Source: Coriolopsis trogii
Lineage: Eukaryota; Basidiomycota; Agaricomycetes; Polyporales; Polyporaceae
NCBI GenBank assembly: GCA_020543525.1
Contig: JAHYIO010000011.1
Location: 1-64,000 of the forward strand
Direction of reading: 5' to 3'
Length of the DNA stretch: 64,000 bases
Of this stretch, positions 10,199 to 22,611 are shown one piece after another. Every line of letters starts with the position of its first letter. The first letter of the stretch is position 1. The notes beneath the pieces are model-generated. The model did no database searches and was not told the origin of the DNA. It saw only the letters and a program-made list of their open reading frames with translations. A program made the position numbers and the translations under genes.

Positions 10199-13100
10199 TC
10201 AACAATTGTCATTCTCCTCCTCGAGAGACTCCTGGGTGCCTGCAAGGAAAGCAACATCAAGACCGGGCTTCTCGACAACGAAGTACCTGTTCTCATACTG
10301 CGCCGCATTGGCAGCCTCTGCGACAGTGAGAGGGAGCAGGACCATTGCCACCACCGTTGATATCTCCTTCATGTCTATTACAAGGTACGACTCAGTGTCA
10401 GCACCTCTGTAGTTGCATGCGAGAACAGTGTAAGCGCTCTCTTCGAGGATGGAGGGATTGGGATCCAAGAAAAGGGAGACCATAGCGAGGGTATGTGTAT
10501 GGAGCGGCGCCTTGAGCTGGACCTGGAAAAAGTACTGGACTTCAGCAAACCGGTTGCCCCACAGCTGTGCAATAGTCAGCAATGTGCGCATTCCACAGGC
10601 AAGTAGATCATACGTACCTTCACCATACGGGCGCGACGAGGCTCTTTCCGGATCGCTTCGAGTGCACCCTCCTTCCAAGCGGTACGTGCCTTCTGCCCCG
10701 TAGGGATAGAAAGTCGTGCCCACCGCCTGACCAACGGAGGGACATTGGGTGTGAAAGTTTCGCCCTCGCGCATGAAGAAGGCATGTATGGCATTCATTTC
10801 CAGATGAGAGACGGGATTCAGAGAGGAGTCAAAGGTAGGGAGAAGGATGTAGCCATCCCCCAAGTCCTGCGCATGAATCGGGGGGTTGTCGAGGGGAGCA
10901 AGACTGGGAATGAGAGACTGGAGTGCGTTAACCTGGCAGCGGCGGAGGGCACGCTCGGAGACATTCGCATATGGAGTGACGTGTTGTTTGATTTCGCGCA
11001 TGATATTGCCGATGTAGTTCTCGAGAGTCCACTGGGTGTATGATGTGCAGATGCCGGTGTCTTCTATTTCGGAAACGACGTGAGAGAGCGTGTGGAGGGA
11101 AGGCCGGACAAAGTGGAGGCGGTCCATCCGGCGCTGATAGTAGAGCTTCTCGTAGTCTTCAAGATATTCTGTGATACATTGGTCCGCGGCCGTGAGCTCC
11201 TGGCGAGGGAGTCTGCGCTGACAGATGATGCGAATGGCTAATACAAGCTTACAAAAATGACGGTAGTAGACAGGGGCCTGGACTGCACGGAGAAGTCCGG
11301 GGAGGAGGCTGTACACATACAGTAGAAACTCCCAGGCTTTGTAGCCAGAGTTTATCTTCTCTGTGGGATTGCGAGGAGGTCGGCCGAATGAGGAAGGGAG
11401 GTAACGAGTTGATGCAGCGACAAGCCTTCCATGGCTCTGCCAGGCTGCTTTCCGGCGGAAGACTGCCCACGTCCACAGATTCTTGTGGTCAGTCTCCTCG
11501 CAGATGAGAGTAGCACGTAAGAGCGCGATGACTAGATCTGTCAAGTTAAGGGCTGTCAGATGCATCATGTCGAGGCCAAATCCACGAGGGAACGACTGCG
11601 CGCACGGGAGCCCACTGACAATGGACGGCTTTGCGATCCCTGTCTCCGTGCGCATCCGTGCGTATTCCGCATGTGAACGCGAGGAGGCGTGCTGGACGAG
11701 GAGCAGATTGGTGGCGTACCGTGTGTGATCATGCTCGCGCGGGTGGACTGGGGTTTGGATGCTAGTGTCATGATGACCCTGAGGAGCAGGAATGTGAGGT
11801 TGCAGACAGGCGGGATAGTAGGTGGGCTTCCCAGGTTTATTGCGTCCAGGGAAACCACAATAAACACGGCACCCATGCGCGCCGTTGTGGCCCACGAGAC
11901 CGTTGAGAAAAGCCATGGCAGGCGAGTCGGCCGTCGCGATATAGAGATATGGATTTGATTGGAACTGGATGTGGCGGCCTGCGTCCCAGATGGCCAGACC
12001 CTCATGTTGAAGGGCGGCAAGATGATAGAAACCTGGAAAAAGAAAAGACTCGAGGTTCTTTGGTTTCTTTGGGCCACCAATAACAGCGCCAGGAAGGACG
12101 TACTGCTTCCGGTAGCGGTGAGTGGGTGGGAGATCAAACAAGACCCAGACGTAGAACCAGCAGTCTGACTGCTTCATGCGGTACAGCTGTGCGCCGTCAA
12201 TCGAGAACATGAGCAACATGTCGTCGGGTCTGATGTAGTTGGACTGTACCGCAGCAAGATAGTCGTTAGCATAGTAAATGTCATCAATGATAGGGAGCGC
12301 GGCCTCGCCGTGGGTTTTCATAGTCTCCAATATTCTCTCTGTCTCCATACTCCTGTGGCGCATGAGGCGCGCTGCCTCCGGGGAGGACCATAGAGCCTGC
12401 AGTTGCGGGCCAAGCGGGAATGTGCAGAAGGTGCGACGTGGGGTCGGCTTGCCCCTTGTCTCGCTCCAACCGTCATATCGCGCCTCACCACATATCGGAC
12501 AGTCACGGTGTGCGGTAAAGGGGCCTGTGAACGCGACACAACTGTTCACACACATGTCCGTGCGGATCGCGTCAATGCCCGTGACAGAGGCGATGAGGGA
12601 TCGCGTCTGCTCGTAGGTGGGAAAGGTGTTGGCATGCTCTGGATGAAGATCGACCAACGCCGCGCGATTGTCGGCATAGGCATCCTCGGAAACCTCACCT
12701 CGGGCGAGGAACATGCGCATGGCCGCGCGCTGCTCTGGAGTGACGGTCGGAGGGATCCTCACAGGCTCATACATGCGTGCAAGACACTCCGGTGATAGGC
12801 CAGAGTGGCGCAGAGCTGCGGTCTCCAGCGCAGTCTTGAATGCCTTGGCAACTGCAAACTCGCTGCGCTCGGCATTGGTGCTGCACCCGAGGTCTTCAGT
12901 GTGACCCTCTTCTGGCTCAGGAATATTCTCGCCATCGGCCTCGGGCGAAGGCGGGCGGGAGAGGAGTTGCAGAGGGTCTGGAATATGGTCCGGCTCAGTG
13001 GATGACAGCGGTCCGAAGGCGGGCTCCTCGATGCGAGGGGACGTAGTAGGAGACGGCGGTCGGCTAATGTCAAAGTCAGCGGATGGCGGAGTCTCCTCCC

Positions 13101-13553
13101 TAGGGATGTCAATGTCCATGCGCTCGGTACGGCCAACAGGAGACACCTGCCGGGATGATGGGGCTGTTGGGAATGTTGGTACAGTCAAAGGAGATCCGCG
13201 ACCAGCCACGGTCGGAGTGCGGACAGGCTGGATGATGGATGCGCGCTGTGGCGGCGTGAGCTGGACAGGCTCACATTTCAGTATATTAGAAGAAATCACG
13301 CAGCGCATAATTGAATATGACTTGCCTGGGCTGAAGGAGCGGTGTTGTGCGCAAGTTGGGAAAGGCCGGCCAGAGCTTCTGCAGGTGTTGGGCGACTCTT
13401 TGCGTGTCTTGCCCAGGTCCGCCGCGTGACGGGCGTCGGGACGCCCTTGCAGTATCGTAGACAGTCGCACAATACATGGTCACCAGAGGAAGGCTGTGGT
13501 TGTGTGGGATGCATGTTGGTTAGGGAATGGTAAGATGATGACTGGAACGCCAT
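10199..13553 (-). CDS. Tnp2-type (CACTA/EnSpm) transposase, apparently intact
   Basis: Three exons in one frame: 13326-13553, 10618-13260 and 10199-10564, about 1,078 aa from ATG 13553 (an alternative ATG lies at 13514). The 53-nt second intron (10565-10617) is GT-AG. The 65-nt first intron (13261-13325) needs a GC-AG pair, GCAAGT...TCCAG. The N-terminus has the CDCLRYC...TRRTWARH motif seen in fungal Tnp2 proteins. The core shows CPICGEARY, the SIDGAQLY segment that should carry a catalytic Asp, and HGCRVYCGFPGR, followed by DMMHLTALNLTDLV. The C-terminal exon (NRFAEVQYFFQVQL to YFVVEKPGLDVAF) matches the usual fungal Tnp2 tail. No stop or frameshift is seen, so it could be active. Confidence 0.85.
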
Positions 13554-13961
13554 GTTATATAGAGAGCAAATGATATGTACATGGTAGACTACCGAGAGCA
13601 ATCACAGGCGATATGAGGTCATCCCGACATGACATACAAAACATACATGTTCGGGGCAAGCTCGCGACATACGAGACAGCTCAGCGCGACACATGCACGC
13701 ACACCCATATTCAGCGGGCTGACATAGGCCCACGAGCGCTGGTCGAAGTCAAAGGGACGTACCTAGTTGTAGTGCGATAGCTCGCGTGCAGTTGGAGGTC
13801 GGGCGTTGCTTGCGATCGAGTTGTTCCAAGGGGAAATCGAGTTGTAAGGAGGTGAGCGAGTGAGTACGAAAACAGACGTGTCGATCGTGAGAAGCGTGCA
13901 GGAAGCGCCGAGCTGTCCGGCTCTGATCGTTCACGTGGAGGCCTTAGATAGCGGGGGAAAT

Positions 13962-14046
13962 GTCCAGACAGGCTCTGATACATTCAGACAGATTCAAACA
14001 GATACAGACACATCCAGATACATCCAGATATGCGGGTTTCCGACTG
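13962..14046. repeat. Subterminal repeats and probable 5' end of the Tnp2 element
   Basis: A cluster of CAGACA and ATCCAGATAC repeats ends in ATGCGGGTTTCCGACTGGG. Read on the minus strand this begins CCCAGTCGGAAACCCGCAT, which resembles a CACTA-class terminus (CAC/CAG start followed by short subterminal repeats). It lies about 490 bp upstream of the transposase ATG in the right orientation. The matching end was not found downstream. Confidence 0.4.
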
Positions 14047-14209
14047 GGCCTCAAGCATGAACGTCTCTTGTGTATTGTATAGGGGGGTAACATAAAATTA
14101 CAGGGGGAAGGAAAGGAAGTAAGTACTCACTCTTGCTGCTCAGCAGCGGCGTCACTCCTCCCCATGTGCTCCACATCTTCTTAGATCTCCTGTATACGGT
14201 GGACGAATT

Positions 14210-14510
14210 TTGACAATGGACTCTCCACTGAAGAGGAGCAGTCATCCAGTGGAGAGCTGTTGGCCGAGGAAAAACAGCGTGAAATTCCAGTAGCTCGGAG
14301 TGTTGGTTCAACAACTGATGGGTAGTCTGATTGTTTGACTGCAGAGAAGTCTTGGCCGCAAAATGGGAATTCGGGTAGTGATAGAAGCACGAAAGAGGAG
14401 GAGCAACAGCGCGAGGTGGCAAAGGTGGGCGTGGAGAGACGAGTCGAGCACAAACGCCGGCGACGACGACGAACGCGAGGCAAGTGAGAAGCGCCGACGG
14501 GGAGGCGGGA
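14210..14510 (+). other. Coding-like, Glu/Arg-rich segment of unknown identity
   Basis: One plus-strand frame reads LSTEEEQSSSGELLAEEKQ and, after a possible very short intron near 14326, SDRSTKEEEQQREVAKVGV followed by an Arg-rich tail. Charged, repetitive composition suggests a linker or nuclear-localisation region, but I find no clear start, no firm splice sites and no recognisable domain. It could also be non-coding. Confidence 0.2.
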
Positions 14511-14633
14511 CGAGGCTCCGAGGCTTACATAAGATTTCAGCCACAGCGGACTTTGAAATGCCGAACAACGTATTGCGAGACTAACCAAAGACTAACCTGG
14601 TTTAACTACTGGTAACCTCAAGTCTCTCCCACC

Positions 14634-16954
14634 ATGTCTGAGCCACTCGAACTTAACGTTTACTGCCCCCATGTTCGGGCCACAACACTGCTGCTCCCTG
14701 GCAATGCCTCCGCACTCACCATCACGACTGAGTGTCGGTCCAGATTCACTGGTGTCATCCACATCTATCTTGTATGTTCTGTCCTCTTCACGACAGTCGA
14801 CGCACTCGCTTTACCACCTTTACTGCACTACTAGGTTGAACCAGGCACAATCAAGTGGTCCGAGTCAGAAGACGACATGCTGAATGCTCTCAAGCAGCAC
14901 AATCTCAGCGATCGCAACGTCTTTAAACGTCCCACGCGCAATAACCATACAGAGTGGTTGGAGAGGATTGTCCGAGTCCCGAACGATCTTCACCTCCTTG
15001 TGTTTCCACGTGAGTACAACCTTCTCTTCCGCTCACTCCCCTCTCTTCTCAAACAACATAGACGAATACCCGATCGTTTCCATCCTGAACACGGACTCAC
15101 GTCAAGTTTATGAAAAAACGTGCATCGCTTCTGGCATGACAGTCGCCTATCTGCTCCCTGGAGACAGCACGTACACTGTATACAAGGTGAGTCTGTACCC
15201 CAACAAGAAGCATCAAGCCTTGCTGATGTGCCTTCGACTTTGAGTTGCCGGAGGGAACGCCTTATCCAGGCTCTGATGCAGTGGCCACCCTTTGCGACTC
15301 CATAGACATTGGTACCATGGAGGAAGTCAAACGTTCAGCCCGCTTGGCCGACCTGTTCCCATGGGGAATCTCGCCTCATGATTTGCACTTTGCTATCATC
15401 CGGTCTCATCGTAAGCCTACTCCTCGTCGCTATCACACCCAAGCCTTACATCTCGACAGACGTCGCAGAGGACACTCTTGGACCTCTTCCATACCACCAG
15501 CAACGATGTAGATATTTCAAAAGCACCCCCACCGCCGCGCCATCTTCCGAGGGTGTTCCACAGACATTCCGTGAAGCACATGCGCACCGGGACCGTAAGA
15601 TATATTGCGGCCGACCCGATGAGCTTACCGTACCACCGACTTTGTTGGATGAGACACTTTCCCAACTACGCTCTGACCTCAAGTCGATCAAACCGTCACC
15701 CACGGACATTCGGTGCTACGATCAACTCCGCATGGACGCATCTGTTATCTTTGACACCGAAGAGCAGCGAAAGGAAGCTTTCTCGAGGACATTGCGGACA
15801 TTTGGTATTGTCCCCTCGGATATGTCGGCAAGGGTGGTGTCGCCATCCTACAAGACCGATGGTGATCTACGTTCCACTTGTCTAACGCAGGAGGTGCTCG
15901 TATATGTCCAAGCGATCAAGAATGAAATATCCTCCGGGAACGCCGAGCCGTCCTTGGAGGGACTCCTCTGCTGGATCGCGAGCGTCCGGAAGATCCTGAA
16001 CGCAACACCCGCCACGGGCAAAGACTGGGAGCCGATCAATTTCCCTGCAATCCTTGTCATGCACTTTGGTAAGTGTCCCTCGTAGCCTAGCTCTCTCACC
16101 AACAAACACTCGCCTGCAAACCAGGGCCATACCTCGCCATCGCCGCTGCAACTTATGCAGACGTTCCCAACGTCGAGCATTTGTGCTGCATCCCGCTTCA
16201 TGTGCACTCCACCAATCTCGCACAGCTCGAAGCCGGAGAGCGGGCAATCGCTGCGCTCCGTGTTGCCGTCCATTCTCTCTTGGTGCGGTACCCCGATCTG
16301 CCCAAACGCACCCATCGCGGGGACTTCCCGTTCCGCAACTTCTGGGTGGACGAGTCGGGAGACCAACACAAACATTATTTCACGTACATCGAGGCGATCG
16401 ACAACAAGCGGATCTTCCGCGTGGAGAGCGACGATGAGCACCACACGAAGCTGTGCATCAAGTTCAGCACGCGCTACTCGGCCGACGCGCACCGCAAAGC
16501 GCACGAGCTCGGGTTCGCCCCCGCGCTGCTCGCCGTCAACCGCGTGGACGACTGGTTCATGGTCATCATGGACGACGTGTCGGCCGAGTACGCCAGCACC
16601 TTGTACGACGTGGCGCGGGCCGAGGACGGGGACGGACACTCGCTGCTGCACACGCCGGCGGTGTCGTTGGGTGCTGCGCAGGCGTTGGTGAAGGAGAAGC
16701 TCGACGCGCTGCACGAGGCCGGGTTCGTGCATGGGGACGTGCGGTCAGTCAACATGCTCGTCCGGAACGAGAACTCCGTGTCTGAGCCTGCCCTCTCTGA
16801 TGTGCTCCTCGTCGACTTTGACTGGGCCGGCCGCGTGGGCGAGGCGGTGTACCCTCGCAGAATCAACCCCCAGGTCGAACGCCCTCCTCGGGCCAGAACT
16901 GGGGAGAAGATCCAGGTTGAAGACGATCTTTGGATGGTTGAGCGGTTGTATTGA
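14634..16954 (+). CDS. Crinkler-like REase-kinase fusion protein
   Basis: Six exons splice into one 680-aa frame: 14634-14771, 14835-15009, 15062-15186, 15245-15410, 15460-16068 and 16125-16954. Introns are 49-63 nt. The N-terminal ~250 residues are unrecognised. The middle segment (VLVYVQAIKNEISSG...PYLAIAAATYADV) fits the restriction-endonuclease-like domain of the fungal/oomycete CR (Crinkler) effector class. A protein-kinase-like domain follows: KLCIKFSTRYS holds the likely ATP-site Lys, FVHGDVRSVNMLV is the catalytic loop with HGD in place of HRD, and VLLVDFDWAG stands in for DFG. The last exon ends soon after the DFG region, shorter than a full kinase lobe. Proteins of this class are proposed effectors or conflict proteins; no role is shown here. 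No signal peptide is evident. Confidence 0.6.
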
Positions 16955-17525
16955 ATTGCGTAGTCCAGGATGTTCGTCTGTTAGCCTTCTGGAATATTGT
17001 CGGTGTACGTGCATCAGTTCAAGTCGCCTGCATCCGCGGGCTTGCTCTGCCATCCTCCTATTGTTGTGCGTCCTCACGGCTTAGTACGCCACACCAACCC
17101 ATAGTATCCACCGAGCATTCGCGCCTGCCGGTGTCACCGAAAGCCGTTGCCTGTCCACGGAGGAGACCGTCATTCTTGGGGATGACGACCAGTCTCTGGA
17201 GGCAGAATTGAGGCCAGTCCGTTGATTCTCCTCTCTCTCTCCCATAGGCGACAGCATAATGCCATCAGGGGGGGGCATGATCCGGAGTGAGTACATTAGC
17301 GGATGTACGACAAGGAACAGACAGGCAGTAGCAGCAGGAGTAGCACTACGAAGTAAGCATGCACATGTGAGGGGCAGACAACGTCCGGGACGTGGTAGAT
17401 CCGAGCGAGAGTGAGTGAACGAGGAAAGGAGGGAACCGGTTCAGAGTCCGTGCAATAAGAGTACATATGTTAAGCGTCACAGAGTCCCAGAGTGTGAGAA
17501 GGAGAAGGACGAACGGAGCGACCTA
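16955..17525. other. Convergent intergenic region; no gene seen
   Basis: This lies between the 3' ends of the kinase fusion gene and the aspartic protease gene, which converge here. It should hold both 3' UTRs. No supported coding frame was found. Confidence 0.5.
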
Positions 17526-20283
17526 TCACGACGGTGGCTCGTGCCCAAAGACGGACACCCGCGACGCGTCCCTCGTCGGACTCTGCACAGGCGTCGGCGC
17601 AGACACGACCGCAGGCTCGGGCACCGCCAGCGTATGTGCACTCCCCGCACTCCCCGCCGACGGCGTCCGCCCATGGCCCGGCCGCCCACTGCGCGCACTG
17701 CCCCCCGAACCTGCCCGACGATGAGAGTGCGGCGAGCCCGGCGGAGGCGGGTCCTCGCCCCACGGCGACGCCAACGGACTCGGGGTCATCCCACTCACGC
17801 GTCGACTGCGCCCGGCAGTGCCCACCCCCGCCATACTCGACGGTGTGGCAGGCGGGCTCATCCCGAGCTCCGCGATATCCTCCTCGTCCTGCCGTGCATG
17901 CCCCATCCCCAGCCCAAGCCCAAGCCCAGGACTGGGCGGGCCCACTTGAGGGTTCGAGTCGCCGCGCGCATGGCCATGGGCGAGCAGGGGCATGTCCGCG
18001 CCCGGGCCTCCGCTCAGCGTGCGGTGGTGCACGGAGCGAGGAGAGGACGAGTCCCGACGGGCCGTCCGCGGCGGGGGCGAGAGCAGCATCGCCGCGTCGT
18101 ACCCGTTCGAGTCCATCCGTGCGAGCGTCGCGGCGTCGTGCATGCCCGCGCTCGTCGGCATCGAGAGCGGCCTGGCGCCATTGACGAGCGTCGAGTCCCG
18201 GTCCCTGCTGCCCCAGGTGTCAAAGTAGTCCGTGAGCGGCCGCTCGGGCGCGTGCGCGAGCGAGAGCGGGGTGTACGGCGAATGCGGCGTGTGCAGCGCC
18301 GCGACCGGGCTCCCCACGGCCCCAAACTCGTCCGCGTCCATGAACTTGACCTCTCCAAACTCCTCGACGCGCGTGCTCGCGGTGTCGTCCGTGTACATCG
18401 AGCCCATGTGCGCGTGCGCCGTGCGCCGCTTGTACGCGTCGAACCGCTCCTTCCTCAGCTCGTCCTCGCTCGGGTACCGCCCGTCCCCGTCCCCGTCGGC
18501 TTCGTCCCCGGGAGGCTTCATCGGCGTGAGCGTGTACGCGCCCAGCCCGTTCTTCTCGACGCCCGCCGCGGCGCGCTGTCTCGCGTACTTGCGGCGCATG
18601 TACGCCCACCGCGCGCCAAAGAGGACAAAGCACAGGCCAAAGAGTCCGAGGAGGCCGAAGAGGACCTTGACCCCGACGGACAGGCCCTTGCTGTGCGCGG
18701 CGCCGCCCAAGTCCTGGGTCTTGCCCAGCGGCTGCTTGAGCACGCGCACCTGGTGGAACTCGGCCGCGGCGACGGCCGGGTCGGTGAGGTTGAGCAAGCC
18801 CAAGCGCGGGCGGACGTAGTCGAGCTTGTTCGCGCTGGCCGAGTTGGCGGGGAAGGAGCCGTTCGAGTAGGGCGAGTCGTAGGCCATGACGGTGTACGTG
18901 TTGCGGAGGAAAGGGACGCCGAGGATCATGTCGGCCGCGGTGAGGACGAGGCCGGGGAATCGGGCGGGGGTCTGGATGGCGCCGATGCAGGTGTCGGACG
19001 TGGCGTCGGAGGGCGGGAAGTAGGTGAGGTCGAGCGGGTGGAGGAAGATCTCCTCGCGGCCGTCGAGCTCGATGCTGATGTTGAGCGGCTTGTCGCACGG
19101 GACGTAATCTACGTCTGCGTCAGCACTAGCGGCGAGATGAGGAGAGCGGACGCACAGTTTCCGTCGGACGCGGGGTTGATGCCGTGCGCGCCGTAGATGG
19201 CATTGGCGAGGGAGGTGTCCATGATGATGAGCGGCACGCCCGAGTCGAGAATGGCACTCGTGGAACCGCTCCCGGACGAGGATGTTGGCAGGGAAATGGG
19301 CTGCTTGACGCCGTCGACGTAGACGGTGATGGCATGGACGGCGGCTTGCCACCACTGTGGTCCGAACCCGTTGACGGAGACGAGGTTGGCGTACTGGATT
19401 TTGCTGGGGTCAGGGACGAGGTCGGATGGGTGGCGGCCGATGCCTAGAACGGACCGGACGCGGTCTGAGCCTGGGCGTTCGAGGGCGAGGGAGAAGAAAC
19501 GGTTCCGAGGGGCGGTGGATATAGGGGTGATGCTGAGGAGATTGGAGGGGAGAGCGGCGCCATCGGGGGCGTCGGAGTCGGTCGCAGGGATGTGTTGTGC
19601 GATGAGAGAGTTGGAGGGGAGGGCGAGACCGAGGACACCGTTGAAGGAGGTGGACAAGGGCTCGTCTACGACATTGTCGGCAGCAACTGGTGTGCGCGGG
19701 GAAGGAATGAGGAGAGAAATGAATGAGAAGAGGATTGAGACGCACTGAGAGCCTGGTTGTCGATGCTGTATCCTCCGAGCTGGACGTGGTCCCAGACGAC
19801 GGGCCCGTCTACCTCGCCCTCGGCGTACCTGAGCTGGATGGGAGCGGGGGTGGCGACTCTGGCAGAGAGAGTAGGGTCGTACTTGTTGTTCTTGACCTGG
19901 TTGCAGAGGGAGGAGGAGCATGAGGTTGATGCCAGCCACTGAGAGGGGGTGGGTCAATTGACGGACGGGCGGGTCAGATGGGGGGACTCACGAGATCGGA
20001 GGAGCCGGTGTCGACCTGGACTGAGAATCTGGTTGAAGAAGAGCCCAGGAAGATGGGGACGACATACGCTCTGTCGTCACAGGCGGATGAGAGAGGCACA
20101 GACGGACGACGCCAGGGATACTCACGATTGGTACGGGGAGTCGTCGATGAGCTCGAGGTCGAGCAGGATCCCGTCCTGTGCGCCCTGTCCGTCGTCGCGC
20201 GCTGCACGCTCCCTCGCCTTGCCTTTCCATCGCGTGGAAGTCGTGTGTGCGTCGTGGGCGTGAGGGGGAGGAGGGAGGGGCAT
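17526..20283 (-). CDS. Membrane-anchored pepsin-like aspartic protease (A1 family)
   Basis: Five exons join in phase: 20126-20283, 19992-20070, 19746-19938, 19156-19686 and 17526-19114, about 849 aa from ATG 20283. The first catalytic motif, VDTGSSDLWLAS, is created across the 19992/19938 junction. The second is AILDSGVPLIIMD, with DSG in place of DTG. Tyr/Gly landmarks (GGYSIDNQA, GVLGLALP) fit the pepsin fold. After the catalytic domain comes one transmembrane helix (VGVKVLFGLLGLFGLCFVLF) and a basic stop-transfer (MRRKYARQR), then about 290 residues of Ser/Pro/Gly-rich tail, presumably cytosolic. No signal peptide follows the chosen Met; a short upstream exon is probably missing. GC is high, so a long open frame on the opposite strand (17415-19196) is an artefact. 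Confidence 0.85.
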
Positions 20284-20599
20284 GTCACGCAGAAGTCGGA
20301 TGCGGGGTAGCGCCCGAGAGGGAGATGTGGCACTGGATGGTTGTTGTGCGGAGAGAGAGCAGAGGAGGGAAGGAGCGAGAGGCAAGACGAGTTATGTTTG
20401 TTCTTGGCGCGACCGTGGCCGGCTGGGACCTCGAGCTCTCGACAGATCTCTCCACGCCGGTCATCTCCCCGCCTCCCCCCCGCTCTTCTCCCGCCCTGCT
20501 CTCGCGCGACGCCCGCGACATCTCGCCATCGTTCTCTGCACTTTCGCTCGACTTTCCGCACACGTCTTTGCCCCGCTGCTCCTAACACTAAGCTTGGCT

Positions 20600-22611
20600 T
20601 TCACAGACTCTCTCGCGCGCGACTCGACGGGCGTTCGGGGACGACTCTCATTCGGCTAAACTTGGCCGTGCTTGTCAGTCTAAAGCGTTCCAGGCACTGC
20701 CTCCTCCACACCTCCCTGATCCCGACATCCATTCTCTTGGCGTCTCGCCATTGACCACGTTCCGCCAACATTCTGCGATTCTCACAGCGTCAGTATCAAC
20801 CACTCACACGGTGTCCCCCTAAGTCGACTGTGGTCAACATCCTACACGGACTTGCCTCACCCTCCCCAAGCGAGCCTCCACCTCGTATTCTCCTGATATA
20901 TGGATCCTCGCTCGCCTGGTTTCTCTCTCACACAACACAGCCGCCCCGTCTGGATCAGCGAAGCACCCGTATGTACTTCAGCTGACAGACTTGGCAAGTA
21001 GCCCACCCACGTCGCACAAAGAATTCTCGGCCCAGCGTATTCAACACGCCTCGTCACCACCGACTCGACTCTCCCCGCCATCTCTCTCTCACGCTTCGAC
21101 GGTGCACAAAGGCCGACGCCCCGCCTCTCCCCTGGTGGCTGTGTATCCCACATCACTTATCATATGCACCCTCGGCTCCGTCCACACCATCCCAGACGCG
21201 CCTTTACTCGGATTCTCACCGCGGTCGCGTCCCCGAGCCCGAGTCGGAGCGACGCACGTCGTTGGACGCTCGCTAACTCCCTGTGGTCGCCGGTTAAATG
21301 TATCGAACGCTGCAGCGCGGGTCCGTACACGGAGACTACCCCACTCAGCATCCGGTCATCAGGCAAGCAGCACGTCCGTTTCTCACCGCACGCTGCACCC
21401 CAGCGTCTTGTCTTGTTGCAGACAAGTTTGCGCGCCGCAGCATAGAGTACGTATCGATGGTCTCCCTGACAGTGACAGACTCCTCCGACGTCCAACACCG
21501 CCCACATCTCTATTGACGTCGAGCGTCCGAACCAGGCGACCGCAACGTGCGTCTCGAGTCACCTCAAGACCGTGCTTATCGCCTCAATCACGGACACATG
21601 GCGGACACAGGAACGACGCTCTCGATTCTTCCTCAGGCCCGAACCGCAACGCAGCGTCCGATAGCAAGCCCACAACGCCCACCGTCGCCCGAGCGTCACT
21701 TGACATGACCCGCTCTGGTGTCCCTGACTGGCATCGCATGCTTCTCTCGTCCATTTCGCACCAATCTACCGCAGCGCAACACGTCCTACGACTCCCACCT
21801 ACCACGCAATCCGCAGGCGCTCGGTAGCCTACGAAGCACAAGCACCAGCGCAGCGGGACGAGGTTGTTGCTGCACAGCAGGCGTTCGTCAACGGCATCCC
21901 AACGTGTCTGGAGCCGCACACCCACAGCACGGCTACCAGACCCTGAGGCAGGTCACTTACGCTCTTCATTTCGCGCGCAGCGTCACCGTGCTGCAGGACT
22001 GGAGCATGGCGGGAACCCGGCTGGGCTAGACGTCGGATTCGCCCTCCTGTAGGTCGCTGTACGATGTGTCCACATGAGACAAACACAGAGTCTGAACGTC
22101 GTCCTAAAGCCCGACAGTTACTCGCTATCGCCTAAAGCGCAAGCAGTATTCAGTCTTCTGTACGCTCCTCGACAAGCACTCGATCCTAGGATTCTCCAGT
22201 ACACCACAGGTCAGTTGCAATCATTGTGTCGGATGACGCTCCATGAACGGCATGGCTCGGATGGGAAGCTGATTCTGGTACACGACGTTGTGCACAACCG
22301 TCGCGCTACGTGGTCCGTGAACGCGGCCGCCTGGATGCGTATGATCGCCCTACCGAAACATACTATGAAGGGCAAGCCTTTACACTTGAGCCGGCCAAGA
22401 AGGTTCGAACGCGCTGAAAGACTGGGTCAGCTAACGGGTCTGTGGTACTTGTACGGGAGGACGACTCGACGAGGAGATCTAGGACAGGATTTGTCTATTG
22501 TATGTCGGAGAGAGATGAAACATTCAGGCGCCATGACACAGTTTGCCACCGGAGGCCGGACCGGGCTAGCGTAGGCATACTTGATTCTGCACAGCGAGCA
22601 GCTGGCTGGGG
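20600..22611. other. Two-kilobase stretch with only fragmentary coding signal
   Basis: No complete gene could be built. Two plus-strand pieces look coding by composition. One is about 21735-21945, with APIYRSATRPTTPTYH and QRDEVVAAQQAFVNGIP. The other is about 22275-22420, with QPSRYVVRERGRLDAYDRP and TETYYEGQAFTLEPAKK. They may be exons of one small unrecognised gene, but I could not join them in phase. The rest looks non-coding. Confidence 0.3.

Noticed and set aside
15848..16732. 294-codon minus-strand frame
   Set aside because: Antisense shadow of the kinase-domain exons, which splice cleanly on the plus strand.
17415..19196. 593-codon open frame on the plus strand
   Set aside because: It is antisense to the aspartic protease exon, Arg/Pro/His-rich, and a by-product of high GC. 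The minus strand has the catalytic and membrane motifs.
20991..21827. 278-codon plus-strand frame rich in Ser/Arg/His
   Set aside because: Lacks an ATG-based start with support, has non-coding composition, and overlaps better coding-like fragments in another frame.
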